Source: an uncultured Oscillibacter sp. (GTDB lineage: Bacteria; Bacillota; Clostridia; Oscillospirales; Oscillospiraceae). From it: a stretch of DNA of 64,000 nt. The notes beneath the pieces were generated by a model that was given only the letters and a program-made list of their open reading frames with translations, was not told the DNA's origin and made no database searches. A program made the position numbers and the translations under genes. Shown in pieces: positions 60,344-64,000 of this stretch. The stretch's first letter is position 1. Every line of letters starts with the position of its first letter. Location of the stretch: assembly GCA_910587705.1 (NCBI GenBank), contig CAJUMX010000004.1, positions 62,001-126,000 of the forward strand, given 5' to 3'.

Positions 60344-61396
60344 ATGAAGCGGATGGACGAGGGCATGCCCTTCCTCCTGCAATACGAACATGTGGCTTGG
60401 TACGAGGACGGGAAGGTCCGTATTTTAGACCGCCGGGTCTACCCGAAAGAGGTCCGGTTTGAGGTCTGCGAAACCTACCGGCAGGTAGTCCGGGCCATCG
60501 CGGACATGGTGACCCAGAGCGCCGGGCCCTATACCGCTGTGGGCATGGGCATGGCCCTGGCAGCCCACCAGGTCCGGGACAAGGGCCGGGCGGAGCAGCT
60601 TGCCTTTCTCCGCCAGGCGGCCCAAGACCTGGCTCACGCCCGGCCCACCACCGCCAACCGCTACGGCCAGATCACCTTCCGCTGCGCAGACGTTGCGGAG
60701 GCGGCGCTGGAAGCGGGGCAAAACCCCGTCGCCGCCATTGTGGAGGACACCCTGGAATCCCTGGGGCGGCGTTACAGCGTCATGCAGCTGGTGGGAGACC
60801 ATCTGGCGGGCCTCATCCCCGAGGGTGGGACGGTTCTCACCCAATGCTATGGGGAAACCATCATCGGAACCCTTATCCGGGCCGCAAGGCGAACGAGAAA
60901 AACCTTCCGGGTGTTCTGCGCGGAGACCCGGCCCTTCCTTCAAGGGGCCCGGCTCACCGCCAGCTGCTTTGCTCAGGCAGGCTTTGACACCACGGTGCTC
61001 ACGGATAATATGATCGCCTACGCCATGGAGCGGGAGGGAATCGACGTTTTTACTTCCGCCGCGGACACCATCGCCCGGGACGGGCACATCGCCAACAAGA
61101 CGGGCACCTTTCAGATTGCGATTTTAGCCAAATACTTTGGCGTTCCCTACTACGTCACCGGGATTCCCGACCAGGACAAGCGGTCGGCGGCGGACATTGT
61201 CATCGAACAGCGGGACCCTGGCCCCGTGCTGACCTCCTGGGGCATTCCCAACACCGTCCCGGAGGTCAAAGGGGTTTATCCCTCCTTTGACGTGACGCCC
61301 CCCCATTTGATCTCCGGGGTGGTGACGGACAAGGGGGTCTACGTCCCCTATCTACTGGACCAATACTTTGACGCAGAGGTCCGGGACTTTTATTGA
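60344..61396 (+). CDS. MtnA-like pentose-1-phosphate isomerase
   Basis: A 350-residue aIF2B-related isomerase. It has the catalytic cysteine segment GTVLTQCYGETIIGTLIRAA, the AETRPFLQGARLTA motif and the conserved aspartate in VLTDNMIAYAM. It converts 5-methylthioribose 1-phosphate, or in close homologues (DrdI) 5-deoxyribose 1-phosphate, to the ribulose form. GGAGG lies 9 bases before the ATG at 60344. The aldolase 14 bases downstream would split the product, so the pair is a DHAP-shunt or 5-deoxyribose route rather than full methionine salvage. Confidence 0.85.
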   Translation: MKRMDEGMPFLLQYEHVAWYEDGKVRILDRRVYPKEVRFEVCETYRQVVRAIADMVTQSAGPYTAVGMGMALAAHQVRDKGRAEQLAFLRQAAQDLAHARPTTANRYGQITFRCADVAEAALEAGQNPVAAIVEDTLESLGRRYSVMQLVGDHLAGLIPEGGTVLTQCYGETIIGTLIRAARRTRKTFRVFCAETRPFLQGARLTASCFAQAGFDTTVLTDNMIAYAMEREGIDVFTSAADTIARDGHIANKTGTFQIAILAKYFGVPYYVTGIPDQDKRSAADIVIEQRDPGPVLTSWGIPNTVPEVKGVYPSFDVTPPHLISGVVTDKGVYVPYLLDQYFDAEVRDFY

Positions 61397-61409
61397 GGAG
61401 GATGCAGCT

Positions 61410-62075
61410 ATGCTGTTGCAGAATGAACGGGAGCTGGTAGTGGAGTACGGCAGGAAAATGAGCGCCGACCGCCTCTGTACCGGCACCAGCGGAAATATCA
61501 GCATCTATGTTCCGGAGCAGGGCCTTCTGGCCATCAGCCCCTCCGGCATCGGCTATTTCGACACCCGACCGGAGGATGTGGTGGTCATGGACCTGGAGTC
61601 CAGCATCGTGGAGGGGACCCGAAAGCCCTCCAGCGAGTGGGCCCTCCACACCCTTTTTTACAAGAATAAGCCTCATATCCGGGCCGTGGTTCATACTCAC
61701 TCCATGTACTGCACTACCTTCGCCGTGCTGGGACAGCCCCTCCGGGCCGTCCATTACGCCATCGCCGACGCCGGGGCGGCGGAAATTCCCTGTGCGCCCT
61801 ATTACCCCTTCGGCACCCTGGAGCTGGCGGAGGCCGCCGTGGAGACCGCCGGGGACAGCGACGCCGTGCTGCTGGGAAACCACGGGCTGGTGGCCTGCGG
61901 GAAGGACCTCGCCGGGGCCTACGGCCTGGCGCTGAACATGGAATATGTGGCGGAGCTTCAATACCGGTCCCTGTGCGTCGGGACGCCCAACATCCTCGGC
62001 AAGGAGGCCATGGAGGACGTCATGGAGCGGTTCAAATCCTACGGACAGCCGGAGGGCAGGAAAACAGGCTATTAA
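61410..62075 (+). CDS. Class II aldolase (fuculose-phosphate-type)
   Basis: A 221-residue zinc aldolase of the class II/adducin family. It shows CTGTSGNISIYV, the GIGYFDTRPEDVVVMDLE loop, VVHTHSMYC (zinc histidines) and LGNHGLVACGKDL (third histidine). It cleaves a ketose 1-phosphate to dihydroxyacetone phosphate and an aldehyde. Partnered with the MtnA-like isomerase it would produce 2-methylthioacetaldehyde or acetaldehyde. The ATG at 61410 follows GAGGAGG by 8 bases. Confidence 0.88.
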   Translation: MLLQNERELVVEYGRKMSADRLCTGTSGNISIYVPEQGLLAISPSGIGYFDTRPEDVVVMDLESSIVEGTRKPSSEWALHTLFYKNKPHIRAVVHTHSMYCTTFAVLGQPLRAVHYAIADAGAAEIPCAPYYPFGTLELAEAAVETAGDSDAVLLGNHGLVACGKDLAGAYGLALNMEYVAELQYRSLCVGTPNILGKEAMEDVMERFKSYGQPEGRKTGY

Positions 62076-62082
62076 AAACCTC

Positions 62083-62117
62083 AAACCGGCGGGACGCTGT
62101 ATGCGTCCCGCCGGTTT
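62083..62117. terminator. Bidirectional terminator between aldolase and dehydrogenase genes
   Basis: A perfect 15-bp stem, AAACCGGCGGGACGC with GCGTCCCGCCGGTTT, and a 5-base loop lie between two convergent genes. Confidence 0.85.
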
Positions 62118-62121
62118 GCCG

Positions 62122-62631
62122 TCACTGGGGCAATTCCTTCCCCAGCCGCTTGTACATGGTTTTCTTCACCGCCCGGAGGATGTTTTCATACCCTGTGCAC
62201 CGGCAGAGGTGGCCGGAGAGGAGCTTGCGCAGCTCCGCGTCCGTGTACTCCTTGCCGGATTCCAGAATCTCCACCGCCGTCAGGATGAAGCCCGGAGAGC
62301 AGAAGCCGCACTGAATCGCCGCCTCGTCCACAAAGGCCTGCTGGATGTCGGAAAGCTCCCCGTTGGGGCCCAGGAGGCCCTCCAGGGTGCGGACCTTCTT
62401 TCCCTCCGCCCAGACGGCCAGGTAAATGCAGGAGTTGAACGCCTCGCCGTCAATCAGCACGTTGCAGGCTCCGCATTCCCCGACCTCGCAGCCCTTCTTG
62501 ACCGAGGTCATGCGGAAGTCATTCCGCAGCATGTCGGTGAGGCTGGCCCGGACGTCCACCGTCCGCTCCACGTCCTTGCCGTTAAGGTTGAAACGGACCG
62601 TCTGATATTGGATGTTGTGTTTCTCCATCAC
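62122..62631 (-). CDS. Xanthine-dehydrogenase-type [2Fe-2S] subunit
   Basis: The 169-residue iron-sulfur subunit has the plant-ferredoxin-type motif CEVGECGACNVLIDGEAFNSC (split here; cysteines about 47, 52, 55, 67). The second cluster region is CGFCSPG and CRCTG. It passes electrons from the molybdopterin to the FAD subunit. Its start overlaps the FAD-subunit stop by four bases. The substrate of the complex, a purine or a related N-heterocycle, is not decided by sequence. Confidence 0.93.
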   Translation of the reverse strand: MMEKHNIQYQTVRFNLNGKDVERTVDVRASLTDMLRNDFRMTSVKKGCEVGECGACNVLIDGEAFNSCIYLAVWAEGKKVRTLEGLLGPNGELSDIQQAFVDEAAIQCGFCSPGFILTAVEILESGKEYTDAELRKLLSGHLCRCTGYENILRAVKKTMYKRLGKELPQ

Positions 62632-63509
62632 AGATCACCTCCCGCCAGTTTCACGGACTCGATGAAGGCCCGCTTCGCGCTCTCCACGGCGATGTGGAGG
62701 CGGAAGTCCTTGGCCGCCCGCCAGGAGTCCCGGGGATTGATGTCCTCCTTGACGGCCTGGGCGAACCGCTCCGCCAGCTCCAGGCTGACGGGCTGTCCGG
62801 CGGCCAGTTTCTCCGCCGTTTCGGCCCGCAGGGGCACGGGGCCCGCCACGCCGAAGGCAACCCTTGCCCGCTCCACCGTTTTCTTATCGGCGGAGAGGCG
62901 GACGTTGACGGAGGTCCCCAGGGTGGCGATGTCCATGGCGTTTCGCATGGCGTACTTGATATAGTGGCCGAAGAAGTTTCTATAACTTTCTTTCGGAATC
63001 AGGATGGCGGTTTGAATCTCGCCCTCCCGGAGGTCCACCTTGCCCGCCTTGATGTAGAAGTCCTGAATGGGCTGGCGGCGGACGCCGTTAGGTCCCGTCA
63101 GCTCCACAATGGCCTCCCAGGCGTGGAGGGTGGAAGCGGAGTCGGCGGAGGTGACGCCGTTGCAGGTGTTTCCGCCGATGGTGCCGATGTTTCGAATCTG
63201 GGGGCCGCCCACCTGGTCCACCGCCTCCCCCAGGACGTTGATGTATTTTTGAATCAAGGGGTCCCGGGTGATGTGGGAAAAGCTGGTAAGGGCGCCGATA
63301 CGAAGGGTCCCGTCGGCGTCCAGGAACACGCCCCGGATCTCGTCCAGGGTCTGGATGGAGATGAACTCCGCCCCAGCCCGCTTGCCCTCCCGCATCTGGA
63401 CCAGCACGTCAGAGCCTCCGGCGATGATCTGAGCCTCGGGATGGGCAAGGCGCAGGGCCACGGCGTCCTTCACACTTTTGGCCTGGTATAAGGCTTTCAT
63501 GTCATACAT
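62628..63509 (-). CDS. Xanthine-dehydrogenase-type FAD-binding subunit
   Basis: The 293-residue FAD subunit (medium subunit of CO-dehydrogenase/xanthine-dehydrogenase type) has the FAD loops IIAGGSDVLVQMREGKRAGA and IGTIGGNTCNGVTSADSAST, and a C-terminal CO_deh_flav_C region. GGAGG lies 9 bases before the ATG at 63509. It lies between the molybdopterin subunit and the iron-sulfur subunit in one operon. Confidence 0.93.
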   Translation of the reverse strand: MYDMKALYQAKSVKDAVALRLAHPEAQIIAGGSDVLVQMREGKRAGAEFISIQTLDEIRGVFLDADGTLRIGALTSFSHITRDPLIQKYINVLGEAVDQVGGPQIRNIGTIGGNTCNGVTSADSASTLHAWEAIVELTGPNGVRRQPIQDFYIKAGKVDLREGEIQTAILIPKESYRNFFGHYIKYAMRNAMDIATLGTSVNVRLSADKKTVERARVAFGVAGPVPLRAETAEKLAAGQPVSLELAERFAQAVKEDINPRDSWRAAKDFRLHIAVESAKRAFIESVKLAGGDL

Positions 63510-63524
63510 ACGCTGGGCCCTCCT

Positions 63525-64000
63525 TTAGTCGTTGATGAGCCCCGCCTCTTTGAACTTTCGATAGAGGACGTGGGGCGTGATGGGGCAGGAATCGATGGCC
63601 ACGCCGGTGGCGTTCAAAACGGCGTTCCGAATGGCCGGTGCGCCGGAGCAGGCCGGGGGCTCGCCCAGGGCCTTGGTGCCGTAAGGGCTGGTAGGCTCCG
63701 GGTTCTCCACAAAAGCGGCCTCCAGAGTGGGGTGGTCCATGAAGGTGGAGAGCTTATAGTCCAGCAAGTTGTTGTTCAGGGGCTTGCCGGTCCTTTCGTC
63801 GAACTTCAATTCCTCGGAAAGACCGTAGCCGATGGCCATGGACATGCCGCCGTGGACCTGGGCCTCCGCCAGGGCGGGGTTGATGAGCGTGCCGCAGTCG
63901 TGGACGTTCACCAGCCGCAGAAGGGTTGCCTTGCACATGGGAATGTCCACTTCCACCTCCGCGAAGGAGCAGCCGAAGGAATAGGCGTTGGATTTGATTT
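63525..64000 (-). CDS. Xanthine-dehydrogenase-type molybdopterin subunit, C-terminal part, cut by window edge
   Basis: The frame is open to the right edge and gives the last 158 residues of the large subunit. It contains NAYSFGCSFAEVEVDIPMCK, then LVNVHDCGTLINPALAEAQV with GGMSMAIGYGLSEEL, typical of the final molybdopterin-binding domain, and ends at the stop at 63525. The catalytic glutamate, which normally lies near the C-terminus in this family, is probably in the segment TSPYGTKALGEPPACSGAPA (E of LGEPP). It is the first visible gene of the operon. Confidence 0.9.
   Translation of the reverse strand, partial: IKSNAYSFGCSFAEVEVDIPMCKATLLRLVNVHDCGTLINPALAEAQVHGGMSMAIGYGLSEELKFDERTGKPLNNNLLDYKLSTFMDHPTLEAAFVENPEPTSPYGTKALGEPPACSGAPAIRNAVLNATGVAIDSCPITPHVLYRKFKEAGLIND

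Noticed and set aside
1..64000. CRISPR array, tRNA or rRNA genes
   Set aside because: No regularly spaced repeats, and no tRNA-like or rRNA-like sequences were seen by eye.

Overview
The window looks like a chromosome segment of a motile, endospore-forming, anaerobic Firmicute, probably a clostridial gut bacterium of the Oscillospiraceae type. The reasons are the sporulation genes (sigG, gerW-like, ylmC/ymxH-like, a dacB/dacF-type carboxypeptidase), flagellin with a CsrA regulator, the dxs-tlyA-nadK-argR-recN gene order preceded by an OLE RNA, strong GGAGG ribosome sites and a GC-rich backbone. The genus is not determined. I found no tRNA, rRNA or CRISPR array.

Positions 1-17000 are accessory DNA. 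A mobilizable element lies on the minus strand: excisionase-like protein, HTH replication-type protein, RHH accessory protein, MobP-type relaxase with Sel1 repeats, small hypothetical, and a tyrosine integrase cut by the window edge. Next come a DUF6076 gene, a divergent XRE regulator with an amidohydrolase and two transporters, a broken DUF4160 gene beside an intact DUF2442 gene, and prophage and insertion-sequence debris: a frameshifted collagen-like tail-collar gene, a holin-like remnant, a frameshifted IS110 transposase, a DNA-methyltransferase remnant and a Fic gene.

Positions 17000-39400 are a flagellar and glycan region. Flagellin (32156-33991) is followed by a same-strand set of methyltransferases, glycosyltransferases, a pyruvyltransferase fusion, a cytidylyltransferase, an epimerase, a CysC-like kinase and a large sulfotransferase-like protein; together they look like a flagellin glycosylation island. 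Upstream of flagellin is csrA, and the flagellin leader carries two GGA hairpins typical of CsrA sites. Upstream of csrA is a TnpB-family gene in which all three RuvC catalytic residues are replaced (K193, R277, E359), so it is probably an RNA-guided DNA-binding protein rather than a nuclease. A serine recombinase gene precedes it. Two 26-bp dyads between the recombinase and the dead TnpB suggest a recombination site and perhaps an invertible promoter. Remnants of a sugar ABC transporter lie beyond.

Positions 39500-64000 are mostly core chromosome: nth, recN, argR, nadK, tlyA, dxs, the OLE-associated membrane protein and a large OLE-type RNA with a strong promoter; a response regulator-diguanylate cyclase and a TetR regulator; then rluB, a D,D-carboxypeptidase, gerW, a DUF2953 gene, scpB, scpA, a site-2 protease and sigG. 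The right end has an HNH gene, ylmC, a LysR/LysE pair, a glycerate 2-kinase, an mtnA-like isomerase with a class II aldolase (probably salvage of a 5-deoxy- or methylthio-pentose phosphate), and a three-subunit xanthine-dehydrogenase-type molybdoenzyme that runs off the right edge.
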